A DNA stretch of 64,000 bases from Nitrospira sp. (GTDB taxonomy: Bacteria > Nitrospirota > Nitrospiria > Nitrospirales > Nitrospiraceae), in contig JAJFBJ010000008.1 in NCBI GenBank assembly GCA_020697375.1, forward strand, positions 1 through 64,000, written 5' to 3'. The translations under genes and the position numbers were made by a program. The notes under the pieces were generated by a model. It worked only from the letters and a program-made list of their open reading frames with translations. It was not told where the DNA came from and did not search any database. Of this stretch, positions 1-10,216 are shown one piece after another. Each line of letters starts with the position of its first letter. The first letter of the stretch is position 1.

Positions 1-468
1 CCTTCTCTCGCCGATGGTCGGGTATTTCGTCGTTGGACTCACCAGCGGGCATTTAAGGAATATTGGAGTGAAACCTGTCGCCGAGTCGGGATTCACGATC
101 TGCACTTCCACGACCTTCGGCATACGTTCGCGACAAGACTCCAGCGCATCGGGGTGGATTACGAGGTCCGCCAGGCGCTCCTTGGCCATCGCATGCCCGG
201 CATGACGGCGAACTATTCACACGGAGGCCCCGAGTGGGATCGAAAGCTGAGATCCGCCGTGGAGGGACTCGAAAAAGCCTATCCGTTGTCCTATGGATTG
301 TCCTATGAGCCTAAAGCAGCAGTGGGGAAAACTGCAGAAGTCTTTGATTTGGATGGTGAGTCGGCTGGGATTCGAACCCAGGACCCTCGCCTTAAAAGGG
401 CGATGCTCTACCAACTGAGCTACCGACTCTCCCGCATACCTAGGACACATCGTCACTCGGGAACGTGA
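1..468 (+). CDS. Tyrosine recombinase (integrase), C-terminal part, 5' end outside window
   Basis: Frame 1 is open from the left edge and encodes the catalytic end of a phage/island-type tyrosine recombinase, which cuts and rejoins DNA at att sites. Visible catalytic residues, numbered from the edge, are the HDLR box (H37, R40), the LGHR histidine (H63) and the nucleophile in NYSH (Y72). The arm-binding domain and first catalytic Arg lie to the left. After the catalytic part the frame runs straight through the antisense of the tRNA-Lys gene (codons about 118-143) and stops at 466-468, so roughly the last 35 residues are tRNA-derived. Such tails are common in integrases whose attachment site is the tRNA 3' end. 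The island itself must lie to the left. Confidence 0.85.
   Translation, partial: PSLADGRVFRRWTHQRAFKEYWSETCRRVGIHDLHFHDLRHTFATRLQRIGVDYEVRQALLGHRMPGMTANYSHGGPEWDRKLRSAVEGLEKAYPLSYGLSYEPKAAVGKTAEVFDLDGESAGIRTQDPRLKRAMLYQLSYRLSRIPRTHRHSGT
354..429 (-). tRNA. tRNA-Lys (anticodon UUU)
   Basis: Cloverleaf on the minus strand. The acceptor stem GAGTCGG (429-423) pairs with CCGACTC (364-358), followed by discriminator A and an encoded CCA ending at 354. D-arm, anticodon loop CTTTTAA on a GC-rich stem, and a GTTCGAATC T-loop are all present; total 76 nt. Its 3' end faces the integrase gene, the usual arrangement when a tRNA serves as attB. Confidence 0.95.
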
Positions 469-477
469 CGGAGGGGA

Positions 478-506
478 ATCATACCACTGACGCTTGATAA
501 TCCGCT
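478..506 (-). promoter_or_regulatory. Possible extended -10 promoter for tRNA-Lys
   Basis: On the minus strand TGGTATGAT at 486-478 matches an extended -10 (TGnTATAAT) about 50 nt upstream of the tRNA 5' end. The -35 region 17 nt further up (AGCGGA) is poor. Assigned by eye only. Confidence 0.35.
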
Positions 507-542
507 ATGGCGAGAGACGCTTCGCAGAGGACATTCCGCATT

Positions 543-2093
<1,551 letters not shown>

Positions 2094-2160
2094 TGCGGAG
2101 TTACATCTGCAGCCGATAACTTGTCTGTTCCCTTGTACATTAGGTAATTCGAGCTCGCGT

Positions 2161-2236
2161 GGGGCTGTGGCGCAGTTGGGAGCGCGCGTGAATGGCATTC
2201 ACGAGGTCGCCGGTTCAATCCCGGCCAGCTCCACCA
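2161..2236 (+). tRNA. tRNA-Ala (anticodon GGC)
   Basis: Acceptor stem GGGGCTG pairs with CAGCTCC, followed by A and encoded CCA. The anticodon stem CGTGA/TCACG flanks loop ATGGCAT, giving anticodon GGC. The T-arm is GCCGG-TTCAATC-CCGGC. 76 nt, standard shape. Confidence 0.95.
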
Positions 2237-2392
2237 AAAATAAGGTTTGTCCGACCCAGTGCTTCGAGTGCGCGGAAATATTAAGATCTACGAATCGCTC
2301 TCTTGCTAGCCGCCTGTGTGACCGCCCGCGTTACAAGCCGCTGCGGACACCTCGCCGACTGCGTCACCCCTTACGATTAACGTTATAAATCC

Positions 2393-4234
2393 ATGCTTCA
2401 GCTTGAATCCGTCCATAAGCAATTTGCAACGAAAGTCCTGCTCGATGGAGCGACCGCACACCTGCGTCCCGGCGCCCGCGTCGGCCTGGTCGGCCCGAAC
2501 GGCGTCGGCAAAACGACCCTCTTCCGGATGATCCTTGGCGAGGAATCTCCCGACGAAGGCTCCATCCGCAAACGCCCTCGGCTCCGGATCGGGTACCTTC
2601 CGCAGGAATTGGAAACAATCGTCGGCAAAACGGTGCTTGATGCCGCTCACCGGGACCTGTATCCCGAGCATGAGGCCGAGCGCATTCTTTCCGGCTTGGG
2701 ATTTTCTGAGGCGGATTTCGCGCGGCCGATCGAAAACCTCTCCGGCGGATACCGCATGCGGGTCGCCCTGGCGCACCTGTTGCTCTCGAATCCCGACGTG
2801 CTCATGCTGGACGAGCCGACGAACCACTTGGACAAGCCGACGCAGCGCTGGTTCGAGAGATTTTTACTCGATTCGAATCTCACGCTGTTGGTCATCAGTC
2901 ACGACACAAAATTTCTGGACGGCATCGCTACCCACATCTGGGAACTCCGGGATCGGACCATTCAGGAATTCCGCGGCAACTATACGAAGTTTCAAGAATT
3001 ACGCGCGGCCCGGGATGCACAAATCGAGTCCGCCGCCAATCGGCAGACCAAGGAGGTGGCCCGCGTCCAGAACTTCATCGATCGATTCCGTTATCAGGCA
3101 AATAAGGCCAAGCAGGTGCAGTCGCGCATCAAACAGCTGGACAAAGTAAAGCTGATCGAGCGCCAGCGTGACGCCAAACGCGTGCGCTTCAAGTTTCCCC
3201 TCCCTGCGGCGAGCGGCAGGCATGTCCTGGAGCTCAAGGGAGTCGCGAAGAGTTATGGAGAAAAGATCATTTATCGTTCCCTGGATTTCACGGTAGAACG
3301 AGGCCAGCGCGTGGCGTTGGTCGGCGAAAACGGAGCCGGCAAGAGCACGTTGCTCAAAATACTCGCCGGCGTACTGGCATTCGAAAAGGGGTCACGCCAC
3401 GTGGGGCATGGGGTCAGCCTCCATTATTTCGCCCAGCATCAGGCGGAATCTCTCGATCCGGACGATACGATTTTAGAGTCGTTGGCCGAAGTGTCGGCGC
3501 AGGCGGAAACGAATTTTCTGCGCGGCATTGCCGGCGCGTTTTTATTTTCCGGTGACGACCAGAAGAAGCCGATCAAAGCGTTGAGCGGCGGTGAACGTAA
3601 TCGCGTCGCCCTGGCTCGCATGCTGGTGGAGCCGGCCAACACCCTGCTGCTAGACGAACCGACCAATCACTTGGACCCGGCTTCCGTGGATATGCTGACT
3701 GACGCGCTCACCGATTTTCCCGGTACGATCGTGTTTATTTCACACGACCCAACGTTTCTGACCCGCGCCGCGACCCGAGTCGTGGAAGTTGATGACGGAC
3801 AGGCAAAGAATTATTTCGGCGACTACGAATATTTTCTGTGGAAGAAGGCTCAGGAATTCGAATCGATCAAGGAAACGAGCGCGGAACTCAGCGCCGCCCA
3901 ATCCGGCAAGTCGGCCGGCCCTACGAAAGCCATGGCGTCACAGTCACAACCGAAGTCTCACGGAGGGGAGCGGCGGGACCTCACCAAAACTCAGGCGCGG
4001 CTTGAGAAGCAGGTATCGCGTGCGGAAGCCGAGATTGCGGCAATGGAAACGAAGCTTCAGGCGCGCCAACAGGAATTGGCCGACCCGGCACTGTACCAGG
4101 ACTTCAGCCGCTGGGGTGATTTGCAGCAAGAGCAGGAAATCTGGAAGAAAGAGCTGGAACGGTTGACGGCGCGCTGGGAATCGTTATCGGAGGAGCTGCA
4201 GGGAGTGCGGGAGAGATTGACTGCGGTCCGTTAG
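2393..4234 (+). CDS. ABC-F family ATPase (Uup/YheS-like)
   Basis: 613 aa, two ABC cassettes in one chain and no membrane segments, the layout of ABC-F proteins that act on ribosomes. Cassette 1 has Walker A GPNGVGKTT (34-42) and LSGGYRMR (about 116) before LDEPTNHLD. Cassette 2 has GENGAGKST (about 311) and LSGGERNR (about 397) before LDEPTNHLD. Between them is a basic linker. The last 100 residues are a charged coiled coil as in Uup and some resistance-type ABC-F proteins. No Shine-Dalgarno is visible before the ATG. It follows tRNA-Ala by 156 bp. Whether it rescues stalled ribosomes or protects against an antibiotic cannot be told from sequence. Confidence 0.93.
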   Translation: MLQLESVHKQFATKVLLDGATAHLRPGARVGLVGPNGVGKTTLFRMILGEESPDEGSIRKRPRLRIGYLPQELETIVGKTVLDAAHRDLYPEHEAERILSGLGFSEADFARPIENLSGGYRMRVALAHLLLSNPDVLMLDEPTNHLDKPTQRWFERFLLDSNLTLLVISHDTKFLDGIATHIWELRDRTIQEFRGNYTKFQELRAARDAQIESAANRQTKEVARVQNFIDRFRYQANKAKQVQSRIKQLDKVKLIERQRDAKRVRFKFPLPAASGRHVLELKGVAKSYGEKIIYRSLDFTVERGQRVALVGENGAGKSTLLKILAGVLAFEKGSRHVGHGVSLHYFAQHQAESLDPDDTILESLAEVSAQAETNFLRGIAGAFLFSGDDQKKPIKALSGGERNRVALARMLVEPANTLLLDEPTNHLDPASVDMLTDALTDFPGTIVFISHDPTFLTRAATRVVEVDDGQAKNYFGDYEYFLWKKAQEFESIKETSAELSAAQSGKSAGPTKAMASQSQPKSHGGERRDLTKTQARLEKQVSRAEAEIAAMETKLQARQQELADPALYQDFSRWGDLQQEQEIWKKELERLTARWESLSEELQGVRERLTAVR

Positions 4235-4623
4235 TCCGTGGACTTCAACGTCTCTTCAAGATAGTAGTACAGCCAGCGGTTCTTTTCTTTCGTCACTAAG
4301 TCATCCCATACCACCCCGATCAACATGCCCTTCTCCCATGGTTTGACCCAGGCCACGGTGGCGTTTAGCTTTTCCTGTTGCTCGACGCGATCGGGATCCA
4401 GGAATGCCAGCGATACCGTAACCTTGTCGCCGACGGGCAATGTGTCTTTGGAATGAAGCCCCGCCCCGATCTTGTTGACGTTGTTCAGCACGGCGGTAAA
4501 TCCCTTGGCTCCGTTCTGAGGTGACACCAACGCCGACCCGGTCAGCGTCGCCCGGATATACTTCCGGCGTTCATTGGCACTTTCTGTTGAATCGGACCGG
4601 CCTGCCATGTGTACCTCGGCCAT
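4231..4623 (-). CDS. PilZ-domain protein
   Basis: 130 aa, cytoplasmic, a single beta-barrel-type domain. The RxxxR element (R20-R24) near the N-terminus, followed about 40 residues later by NNVNKIGAG, matches the PilZ c-di-GMP-binding pattern RxxxR...(D/N)xSxxG with Asn in place of the Ser. Binding is therefore plausible but not certain. The gene converges on the ABC-F gene with a 4-bp overlap of the stop codons. No partner domain is present, so it is likely a small c-di-GMP effector of unknown target. Confidence 0.8.
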   Translation of the reverse strand: MAEVHMAGRSDSTESANERRKYIRATLTGSALVSPQNGAKGFTAVLNNVNKIGAGLHSKDTLPVGDKVTVSLAFLDPDRVEQQEKLNATVAWVKPWEKGMLIGVVWDDLVTKEKNRWLYYYLEETLKSTD

Positions 4624-4670
4624 AAGTATAACCGTATAACCAGGTTTGTCCAGTACCTTTCTTCACCGAT

Positions 4671-5960
4671 TTAAGGGATCCGGGGGCGGTAGTACCGTTT
4701 GCCTTGCAATGGAGCGGGAAGATGGCCTTGGTCGGTCTTGGCTGCAGGATCGTCGTGCACGTACCGATAGCCCTTTCCGTAACCGATCTCTTTCGTGAGC
4801 GAGGTCACCGCATTGCGGAGATGCAACGGCACCCCGAGGTTCCCATGCCGGCGTGCATCGTAAGCCGCTTCCTGCAGCCCTACGTAGGACGCGTTGTCCT
4901 TGGGCCGGGAGGCCAGATAGGTCGTGCCGTGGGCGAGATTGATTTGGGCTTCCGGGAGTCCCACGAATTCCACCGCCTGTGCCACGGCATTGGCCACAAG
5001 CAGGGCCATCGGCTCGGCATTGCCGATATCCTCCGAGGCAAAAATCACCATCCGCCTTGCGATGAACCGGGGGTTCTCCCCACCTTCCAGCATGCGCGCC
5101 AACCAGTAGAGTGCCCCGTCCGGATCGGAATCGCGCAGGCTCTTGATATAGGCCGACACCAGGTTGTAATGCTCTTCACCGGACTTATCGTAGCGAAGCG
5201 CTTTCTTGAGCAAGGCGGCTTCCAGCACCGGCTCATCGATTTTCCGTGAGCCATCAGGGCTCACAGGCGCCTGGCCTGCCACGAATTCCAATGCCGTCAA
5301 GAGGGTTCTGGCATCGCCATTGCCGAACGCAAGCATGTGTTTGCGGGCGAGAGGGTGCAACTCTACTCGCAGAGAGCCCAGTCCTCGTTCCACATCGGCG
5401 AGGGCACGATCCACAATCAAGCCGAGGGCTTCTTCAGTCAAGGGTTTCAATACCACCACGATGGATCGGGACAGCAGGGGAGCGATCAGTTCAAACGACG
5501 GATTCTCCGTGGTCGCCCCGATCAGCACAACCGTCCCCCGCTCGACATGTGGGAGAAAGGCATCCTGCTGGGCTTTATTGAACCGATGAATTTCATCGAC
5601 GAAAAGTGTCGTCGCACGCCCCATGGCACGCCGCTGTTCCGCAGCCTTGATGATCTCCCGCAGCTCCGGAATGCCGCCGGTAACGGCTGAAAACGGCACG
5701 AAATGAGACGTTGTATGCCGGGCGACCAGACCTGCCAAGGTTGTTTTTCCACAGCCGGGCGGCCCCCAGAAAATAACGGAGGACAGTTCATCGCGCTCGA
5801 TTGCTTTTCTCAACGGGCGATCCAGGCCCACGACTTCTTCCTGTCCGACAAGGTCATCGAAGTCTCGTGGGCGCATCCGTTCAGCCAGCGGCACCCTTCC
5901 GCGGCGAACCACTGCCTCGGGTGCTGCGAAAAGGTCTCCCGTCGCATTATCGGATGACAT
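4671..5960 (-). CDS. rarA: Replication-associated recombination protein A (RarA/MgsA AAA+ ATPase)
   Basis: 429 aa, usual length for the clamp-loader-like AAA+ ATPase that acts at stalled replication forks. Walker A GPPGCGKTT is at 66-74 and Walker B with DEIH at 122-125. The C-terminal half carries the RarA tetramerisation region. The open frame allows a TTG start 21 bp upstream (5981), but ATG 5960 has AGGGA at the right distance and starts MSSDN. Monocistronic by spacing. Confidence 0.95.
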   Translation of the reverse strand: MSSDNATGDLFAAPEAVVRRGRVPLAERMRPRDFDDLVGQEEVVGLDRPLRKAIERDELSSVIFWGPPGCGKTTLAGLVARHTTSHFVPFSAVTGGIPELREIIKAAEQRRAMGRATTLFVDEIHRFNKAQQDAFLPHVERGTVVLIGATTENPSFELIAPLLSRSIVVVLKPLTEEALGLIVDRALADVERGLGSLRVELHPLARKHMLAFGNGDARTLLTALEFVAGQAPVSPDGSRKIDEPVLEAALLKKALRYDKSGEEHYNLVSAYIKSLRDSDPDGALYWLARMLEGGENPRFIARRMVIFASEDIGNAEPMALLVANAVAQAVEFVGLPEAQINLAHGTTYLASRPKDNASYVGLQEAAYDARRHGNLGVPLHLRNAVTSLTKEIGYGKGYRYVHDDPAAKTDQGHLPAPLQGKRYYRPRIP

Positions 5961-6107
5961 CACGATTCCCTGCTCGGACAATGAGCCGTATTCTAGCCGT
6001 CACTTGGTAAACAGCGCAAACGACCAACCGCCTCTCTTCCCGTTCTTGATTCTGATGGCGGGCAATGGTAAGTAGCCGTATGCCACCTTCTGGTAAAGGC
6101 CTCATCT

Positions 6108-6899
6108 TTGTGGTGTGACGCAAACGGAATTCGACTGGCCTACGACGATCAAGGCGCTGGTCTGCCGCTGGTGTTTCTCCACGCCTTCCCGCTGAATCGT
6201 TCGATGTGGGAACCTCAAATCGCCGGGCTATCCGGGCGATTCAGGACGATTGCGCTCGATCTGCGCGGCCATGGCGAATCGGATGCCCCGCTGTGGGCCT
6301 TTTCCCTCGACCACTTTGCCGACGATGTGTGCGCGCTGCTCGACCACCTCGCCCTTCCGCAGGCAGTCGTGGTCGGGTTATCGATGGGAGGCTATGTCAG
6401 TTTGGCCTTTTCCCGAAAATACGCGAACCGGATGAAGGGGTTGGTGTTGGCGGATACCAGAGCGCAAGCGGACAGCTCTGATGCAAAAAGAGGACGATTC
6501 CATCTGGCGCAAGCCGCTTACCACCAGGGCATCGACGCCGTCGCCGAAACTATGCTCCCAAAGCTTCTCGGGCCCACGTCACTGCGGACGAAACCGGACC
6601 TCGTCGAACTGGTGCGAAACACCATGCACAGCACACCGGTCAGCGGTATCATTGTGGACTTGATGGCGATGGCGGATCGCCCTGATTCCGTGTCTCATCT
6701 TCGCACCATCACCTGTCCTGCCCTCGTCATGGTAGGCCAGGAAGACAGCACGACGCCTTTGCTCGACGCCCAATTGATGGCCGCGGAAATCCACGGCGCT
6801 AGGCTGGCCGTCATTCCTGCTGCAGGCCATTTGAGCAACCTGGAACAACCGAGTATCTTTAATGATCTGGTGGGAGGTTTTGTCGAAGGATTGCGGTAA
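6108..6899 (+). CDS. Alpha/beta-fold hydrolase
   Basis: 263 aa, single alpha/beta hydrolase domain. Nucleophile elbow GLSMGG (S92), acid region around VGQEDSTTP and catalytic His in AAGHLSN are visible; HAFPLN contributes the oxyanion region. Closest in style to 3-oxoadipate enol-lactonase/esterase-type enzymes, but the substrate cannot be predicted. The start is a TTG with no clear ribosome site, so the N-terminus is uncertain by a few residues. It converges with folE. Confidence 0.85.
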   Translation: MWCDANGIRLAYDDQGAGLPLVFLHAFPLNRSMWEPQIAGLSGRFRTIALDLRGHGESDAPLWAFSLDHFADDVCALLDHLALPQAVVVGLSMGGYVSLAFSRKYANRMKGLVLADTRAQADSSDAKRGRFHLAQAAYHQGIDAVAETMLPKLLGPTSLRTKPDLVELVRNTMHSTPVSGIIVDLMAMADRPDSVSHLRTITCPALVMVGQEDSTTPLLDAQLMAAEIHGARLAVIPAAGHLSNLEQPSIFNDLVGGFVEGLR

Positions 6900-6926
6900 T
6901 ACAATGGTTCGGAGGACCTGCAACGT

Positions 6927-7583
6927 CTAACTTCCGTCCCGGACGCTGTTGCTGCGAATCAGTTTCAAGAACTCATCGCGTGTCTGCTGTTGGGTCCGAA
7001 ATACGCCCAACATCGAGCTGCTCACGGCCAGTGTGTTTTGCTTTTCAACTCCGCGCATCATCATGCAAAGATGTCGCGCCTCCATCACAACCCCCACCCC
7101 GTGTGCATTCAATTTTTTCTTGAGAGTTTCGGCAATCTGCACCGTCAACCGTTCCTGAACCTGAAGGCGCCGGCTGAACGCGTCCACCACACGCGGAATC
7201 TTACTGAGTCCTACGACTTTTTTGTTGGGCAGGTAGCCCACATGGCATCTTCCAAAGAACGGCAAAAGATGGTGCTCGCACATGCTGAAGAAATCGATAT
7301 CCTTGACGATCACCATTTCATCGTACTCGATGGGGAACAATGCCCCGTTGAGCAACTGGTCGATGTCCTGCCGATACCCTTGCGTCATGAAACGCAACGC
7401 TTTTGCGACACGCTGCGGGGTATTCATGAGGCCGTTGCGTCCCGGCTCCTCTCCCAACTGCAGGAGGAGGTTTCCCACCAATGCCTCGATCGGGTCCCCG
7501 ACGCTCTTCGTTTCGTTTGGCGATAAGGTTTGCGACCGTTTGAGGCGTGATCTCGGAACCGCTTTAGCCATGCGTGCCCTCAT
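6927..7583 (-). CDS. folE: GTP cyclohydrolase I
   Basis: 218 aa. It opens GTP to 7,8-dihydroneopterin triphosphate, the shared first step of folate, tetrahydrobiopterin and some deazapurine pathways. Zinc ligands C102 and H105 in CEHHLLPF and C173 in ARHLC are all present, so it is the canonical zinc form. The start overlaps the end of the PTPS gene by 20 bp, so the two are one transcription unit with PTPS first. An internal ATG five codons in is an alternative start. Confidence 0.96.
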   Translation of the reverse strand: MRARMAKAVPRSRLKRSQTLSPNETKSVGDPIEALVGNLLLQLGEEPGRNGLMNTPQRVAKALRFMTQGYRQDIDQLLNGALFPIEYDEMVIVKDIDFFSMCEHHLLPFFGRCHVGYLPNKKVVGLSKIPRVVDAFSRRLQVQERLTVQIAETLKKKLNAHGVGVVMEARHLCMMMRGVEKQNTLAVSSSMLGVFRTQQQTRDEFLKLIRSNSVRDGS

Positions 7584-8013
7584 CTTCTCTATGCCGGCTC
7601 TCCGCAGAACCGAAGTATTCGAAATAGTTATCGCGGGTTTCGATTACACCGACCTTTACCAACCGCCCGGTGGGAAGTTTGGCGACAAGGAGATCCCAAA
7701 TGAGCCGTACCAGGTTTTCGCCTGTGGTGGTCCGGGTGGCAAACTCCGCATCCTGGTTCAAATCCCTATGGTCAAAGCGTTGCACGACTGTCCGATGGAC
7801 CACCGCATCGAGTTCTCCCATATCGAGAATTTGATGTGTGACCGGGGCCATCTCGCCTTTGACGGACACAAATACCACATAGTTATGCCCATGTCCGTTC
7901 GGATTATTACATTTGCCGAACGTGGCGCAATTCTCCTCGGTCGAGAGATGATCGCTATGGAGACGGTGCGCCGCACAAAATCGATAACGGCGGGTGATCA
8001 CTGCCTCAGACAT
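7564..8013 (-). CDS. 6-pyruvoyl-tetrahydropterin synthase homolog, PTPS-II (CxxxxxHGH) type
   Basis: 149 aa. Zinc ligands H16, H41 and H43 and catalytic C35 are seen. The motif [11 protein letters not shown] has five residues between Cys and HGH. As I recall the family rules, CxxxHGH marks QueD, ExxxHGH the folate bypass enzyme and CxxxxxHGH the eukaryote-like tetrahydrobiopterin enzyme. By that rule this one should make 6-pyruvoyl-tetrahydropterin from dihydroneopterin triphosphate, the product of the overlapping folE gene. No sepiapterin reductase is adjacent. A QueD-like role is not excluded. Confidence 0.88.
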   Translation of the reverse strand: MSEAVITRRYRFCAAHRLHSDHLSTEENCATFGKCNNPNGHGHNYVVFVSVKGEMAPVTHQILDMGELDAVVHRTVVQRFDHRDLNQDAEFATRTTTGENLVRLIWDLLVAKLPTGRLVKVGVIETRDNYFEYFGSAESRHREDEGTHG

Positions 8014-8051
8014 CGAGAGGTCTTCCCCGAAGGATTCTCAGAATAAACAAG

Positions 8052-8090
8052 CCGGGAGTGCCCCCTCATAGAAAGGAGCCACTCCCGGCC
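8052..8090 (-). terminator. Second hairpin between erpA and the PTPS gene
   Basis: A perfect 10-bp stem GCCGGGAGTG/CACTCCCGGC with a 19-nt loop, followed on the minus strand by TTGTTTATT. It ends 39 nt before the PTPS start, so it may be a backup terminator or a leader hairpin of the pterin operon. Confidence 0.5.
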
Positions 8091-8106
8091 AGCTGCTTCA
8101 CTCAGG

Positions 8107-8129
8107 AAAAAAAACCGGCACCTCCGGCT
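8107..8129 (-). terminator. Intrinsic terminator after erpA
   Basis: On the minus strand a short GC stem (AGCCGG / CCGGTT with an AGGTG loop) runs into eight T residues (8114-8107), 20 nt past the erpA stop codon. This closes the nuoF-like/ferredoxin/erpA operon. Confidence 0.7.
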
Positions 8130-8149
8130 GCGCATCAACCGGAAAGGTC

Positions 8150-8470
8150 TTATGCACTGAAAGAACTGCCGCAACCGCAAGTCGTCTTCGCCTGGGGATT
8201 TTTAATCGAAAATCCGGATCCTTGCAAGCTGTCGACATAATCAACTTCCGCGCCCTGAAGTAATGGCGCACTCTGCGAATCCATGATGACTTTCACGTCA
8301 CCCTTTTCGATAACCGTGTCATCGTCGGCCATTTTTGACTCGAATGCCATCCCATATTGATACCCATGGCATCCTCCGCCGCGAACATAAATCCGCAAGC
8401 CGACTACGTCTTTTTCTTCGGTCATCAATTCTTTTATTTTTTGCTCTGCCATTTGTGTAATGACTACCAT
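8150..8470 (-). CDS. erpA: A-type iron-sulfur carrier (ErpA/IscA family)
   Basis: 106 aa. It carries Fe-S clusters or iron to target proteins. The three family cysteines are present: C34 in GGGCHGYQYG and C98/C100 in the CGCG tail. ATG 8470 is chosen over an upstream in-frame start because GGAGGAGG sits just before it. Third gene of the operon that starts with the nuoF-like gene and ferredoxin, both Fe-S proteins, which suggests dedicated maturation. ErpA versus IscA/SufA cannot be decided by sequence alone. Confidence 0.9.
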   Translation of the reverse strand: MVVITQMAEQKIKELMTEEKDVVGLRIYVRGGGCHGYQYGMAFESKMADDDTVIEKGDVKVIMDSQSAPLLQGAEVDYVDSLQGSGFSIKNPQAKTTCGCGSSFSA

Positions 8471-8531
8471 CGTTATCCTCCTCCTGATTACGTGATCCGT
8501 TCGTTGGCTTAGTCTACCATCTCTCTGCGGC

Positions 8532-8888
8532 TTACGGAAGGCCACTTCCGCTCTTCTCGGCTTCAGTCAATGACGCCGATGCGGGCGGCTCCCACTTGGT
8601 TTCGGGAACTCGAACCACGACATCACCCAGCACCCTCGCCTGGCACCCGAGCCGATGCCAGGGCTCGGACAGGGCTTCACGATCCAATAGATCCTGTTCG
8701 TCAAAATCTATTTCGGAAAGGTTGTCCCCGCCTATCTGCACTTCGACACGGCACGTCGTGCAGGAGGCGTTGCCGCCGCAATCATGGTTGAGCTCAAACC
8801 CCAGGGCCTTCGCCGCCTCCAGCAACGTAAGGTCCGCTTCAATCTCTCCGCTTTTTCCCCGGGGATGGAGAAAAGTCACTCGCGGCAT
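8532..8888 (-). CDS. [2Fe-2S] ferredoxin
   Basis: 118 aa. C37, C43 and C46 (C-x5-C-x2-C) plus C82 give the four cluster ligands. That spacing is the vertebrate/ISC-type (adrenodoxin-like) pattern rather than the plant photosynthetic one. It lies 12 bp after the nuoF-like gene and 61 bp before erpA. The tail after residue 95 is low complexity. A likely electron partner of the neighbouring flavoprotein is inferred from the operon. Confidence 0.92.
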   Translation of the reverse strand: MPRVTFLHPRGKSGEIEADLTLLEAAKALGFELNHDCGGNASCTTCRVEVQIGGDNLSEIDFDEQDLLDREALSEPWHRLGCQARVLGDVVVRVPETKWEPPASASLTEAEKSGSGLP

Positions 8889-8900
8889 CCGACCTCTCCT

Positions 8901-10202
8901 CTAGGCATTCGCGCCGGCTTCAGCTCGAACCGGTTTAAATGGACAGCGTTGCATTCGAATATGCTCCTCAAACTCCTGGCGGAACAACCGGAGACTGCTC
9001 TGCACCAACACCGCCGCGCCAGTCACGAGTGTGCAATATCCTGTTCCCTTCACAAAACCACAGAGCTGTAGCAAGGAATCGAGGTCCTTTGGGCTTCCCT
9101 CTCCGCGTTCGATCTTGTCGACCAACGTCGACAGATTGATCGTGCCCATCCGGCATGGAGGGCACTGACCGCAACTTTCTCCCTTGAAGAAATTGGAATA
9201 TTTGAGAGTGGCCGCGACCATGCAGGTGGCATCATCAATCACGATGGTCCCGGCGGAGCCGAGCCCGGTTCCGGCTTTTTTGAGCGAATCGAAATCCATC
9301 GGGAGATCCAGCTCATCGGCCGTCACCATCGAAAAGGCAGGTCCGCCCGGAAACACAGCCTTGATCCTGCGCCCATTGGGAACACCACCACCGCATGTCT
9401 CGACGAGGTCCCTGATCGTGATTCCCATCGGCATTTCATACACGCCTGGCCTGTTCACGGCGCCGCTGAGTGAAAACAGCATGGTCCCGGGACATTTTTC
9501 CGTGCCCACCTCGGTAAACCAGGCGGCGCCGTTCTTGAGGATCAGCGGAATATTGCAGAGCGTCTCGACATTGTTCACCAAGGTCGGCTTACCGTAGAGT
9601 CCAAAATCGGTCGGATAGAACGGCGGCTTCTGCCGCGGCATTGCCGGACGTCCTTGCATCGACTCCAACATCGCCGTCTCTTCACCCGCCACATAGCTGC
9701 CATGGCCGGAGAACACTTCGAGATCGAGGTCGATTCCGGACCCAAGAATATTCTTCCCCAAGAGCCCGCGTTCCCGCGCGAGGGCGATTGCTTTCCTCAG
9801 GTTGGCTTCTTCCTCCTCATACTCATGATTCACATAGATGTAAGAGGCCTTGGCATTTACGGTTCGCGAGGCAATCAGACAGCCTTCAATCAACTGATGA
9901 GGGATATGCTTGAGAAGGTGACGGTCTTTGAAGGTGCCCGGTTCATGCTCTCCCGCATTGCAGACAAAATACCGGTCCTTCACACGATGGTGAAGCACCT
10001 TGTCCCACTTCGTGCCGGTAGGAAATCCAGCCCCTCCGCGGCCACGCAAACCGGCCTTTTTAATTTCGCCGACGATATCCTCAGGCGTGAGGTCTTTCAG
10101 GCACTTCCGCCAGGCTTCATATCCGCCGGTTCGGAGGTAGGGGTCGATTTCCCAGGGAGCCCCTTCAAATTTCTGCAACACCCTTGGTTGAAATAGGGTC
10201 AC
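8901..10202 (-). CDS. NuoF/HoxF-family NADH-binding flavoprotein, stand-alone
   Basis: 433 aa, the length of complex I subunit NuoF, which carries NAD(H), FMN and one [4Fe-4S] cluster. The nucleotide loop GRGGAGFPTG (54-63), the SCGQCPPCR cluster motif and a later Cys in GTGYC are present. The highly conserved NADExEPGT flavin segment reads NAGEHEPGT (82-90), losing the Asp, and the usual GAGAYICGEET stretch reads GHGSYVAGEET. GTG 10202 is preferred because AAAGGGAAAG precedes it; a TTG at 10232 is the only other choice. No nuoE or nuoG is adjacent. It is co-transcribed with a ferredoxin and erpA, so an NAD(P)H-ferredoxin role is a fair guess. Confidence 0.88.
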   Translation of the reverse strand: MTLFQPRVLQKFEGAPWEIDPYLRTGGYEAWRKCLKDLTPEDIVGEIKKAGLRGRGGAGFPTGTKWDKVLHHRVKDRYFVCNAGEHEPGTFKDRHLLKHIPHQLIEGCLIASRTVNAKASYIYVNHEYEEEEANLRKAIALARERGLLGKNILGSGIDLDLEVFSGHGSYVAGEETAMLESMQGRPAMPRQKPPFYPTDFGLYGKPTLVNNVETLCNIPLILKNGAAWFTEVGTEKCPGTMLFSLSGAVNRPGVYEMPMGITIRDLVETCGGGVPNGRRIKAVFPGGPAFSMVTADELDLPMDFDSLKKAGTGLGSAGTIVIDDATCMVAATLKYSNFFKGESCGQCPPCRMGTINLSTLVDKIERGEGSPKDLDSLLQLCGFVKGTGYCTLVTGAAVLVQSSLRLFRQEFEEHIRMQRCPFKPVRAEAGANA

Positions 10203-10216
10203 GGTCTTTCCCTTTC

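Noticed and set aside
451..470. Hairpin CGTCAC/GTGACG beside the integrase stop codon
   Set aside because: Six-bp stem without a T tract; it lies in the tRNA-Lys leader and gives no clear function.
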